From positions 1 through 5,936 of the forward strand of contig JAPUJX010000434.1 of NCBI GenBank assembly GCA_027295975.1: a stretch of 5,936 nt of DNA. Reading direction: 5' to 3'. Below the pieces are notes generated by a model. That model ran no database searches and was not told the origin of the DNA. It saw only the letters and a list, made by a program, of their open reading frames with translations. This document shows, in pieces, positions 5,598 through 5,936 of the stretch. Source of the stretch: Gammaproteobacteria bacterium. GTDB taxonomy: Bacteria; Pseudomonadota; Gammaproteobacteria; Pseudomonadales; Azotimanducaceae. Every line of letters begins with the position of its first letter. Within the stretch, counting starts at the first letter, position 1. The translations under genes were made by a program, and so were the position numbers.

Positions 5598-5936
5598 GGG
5601 CCGCGGCCTCTTCCGGTGTCGCCGCTGACTTTTCCGCCGGTTGCCGCGACTCCTGCCAACTGCGGATCTGGTTGGCCTGGATGACCAGGAAGCCACGGAT
5701 GGCTTCGATTTCCCCTTCGCTCAGGGTATCCGCGAAGTCCGGCATGCCGTTGTCTGCTCGCGAACCGCCCCGCACGATTTCCGGGTAAGCCGCGTGAATC
5801 TCTTGCGTCATGCTCCGCAGGTCCAGCGCCACGGTCGCCACCACGGACGTCACGCCGATACCCCGATGACAGTTGGCGCAATGGGTATGATAGAGCGTAT
5901 CACCCTGAGTGTAGGACTCCGAAGTCACCTGGACCT
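5584..5936 (-). CDS. C-terminal cytochrome c domain of a probable PQQ-dependent dehydrogenase (5' part outside window)
   Basis: The frame is open to the window edge (the two full codons upstream of GTG 5928 encode Val-Gln) and ends at TGA 5586-5584. GDTLYHTHCANCHRG carries the CxxCH haem c attachment site, with His as one axial ligand. LDLRSMTQEIHAAYPEIVRGGSRADNGMPDFADTLSEGEIEAIRGFL follows, with Met of GMPDF as the probable second ligand. This order (DLR, IVxGG, GMPxFxDxLS, IxxFxxxxA) is typical of the C-terminal haem domain of quinohaemoprotein alcohol dehydrogenases, periplasmic enzymes that oxidise alcohols via PQQ and pass electrons to this haem. The end is a hydrophilic Ala/Glu/Gln-rich tail. 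No signal peptide follows the GTG, which argues against a free-standing 114-aa cytochrome and for a longer exported protein. A separate cytochrome subunit whose N-terminus lies outside is the alternative. Confidence 0.72.
   Translation of the reverse strand, partial: VQVTSESYTQGDTLYHTHCANCHRGIGVTSVVATVALDLRSMTQEIHAAYPEIVRGGSRADNGMPDFADTLSEGEIEAIRGFLVIQANQIRSWQESRQPAEKSAATPEEAAARSQG

Noticed and set aside
5926..5928. GTG at 5928 as a true start of a 114-aa cytochrome
   Set aside because: The frame stays open to the window edge, and a c-type cytochrome needs an export signal that is absent after this GTG.

Overview
The window looks like a piece of chromosome from an environmental Proteobacterium, most likely a gammaproteobacterium. 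The composition is moderately GC-rich, genes are tightly packed, and the content (TonB-type receptor end, N-methylamine flavoenzymes, PQQ-type cytochrome domain, a GGGGTCAG palindrome) is typical of heterotrophic marine or soil gammaproteobacteria. This taxonomic call is inference; there is no rRNA or marker gene.

Layout. (1) Bases 1-119: last 38 codons of a probable TonB-dependent outer-membrane receptor, + strand. (2) 182-769: small NAD(P)H-dependent FMN reductase, + strand, probably starting at a TTG with a good ribosome site. (3) 808-2874: large flavin/iron-sulfur oxidoreductase of the trimethylamine/dimethylamine dehydrogenase family, - strand, convergent with the reductase. (4) 2875-3091: divergent control region with a 30-bp dyad (2957-2986), a smaller palindrome, a candidate promoter for the leftward gene, and a 28-codon ORF (3006-3092) with a strong Shine-Dalgarno whose stop overlaps the next start as TGATG. 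(5) 3092-5536: 814-aa FAD enzyme of the dimethylglycine/sarcosine dehydrogenase family with a C-terminal aminomethyltransferase (GCV_T) part, + strand. (6) 5541-5597: inverted-repeat element containing a perfect 13-bp-arm hairpin that can terminate both convergent genes. (7) 5584-5936: C-terminal cytochrome c domain of a probable PQQ-dependent dehydrogenase, - strand, cut by the window edge.

How it may work. The two large divergent genes encode two chemically different N-demethylation enzymes. The leftward type oxidises a methylamine and passes electrons through 4Fe-4S, normally releasing formaldehyde. The rightward type oxidises an N-methyl group and, in characterised relatives, hands the one-carbon unit to tetrahydrofolate. 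A shared regulatory gap with an operator-like dyad suggests joint control for using an N-methylated compound (betaine, N-methyl amino acid or similar). The substrate is not readable from sequence. The leftward enzyme keeps the FMN-binding Cys and Tyr/His active-site residues of trimethylamine dehydrogenase but seems to have lost two tryptophans of the trimethylammonium pocket, so trimethylamine itself is unlikely.

The enzymes belong to known families. The least ordinary items are the intergenic dyad with the coupled 28-codon ORF, the altered pocket of the amine dehydrogenase homologue, and the nested inverted repeat between the last two genes. I saw no CRISPR array, tRNA, rRNA, transposase gene or defence system.
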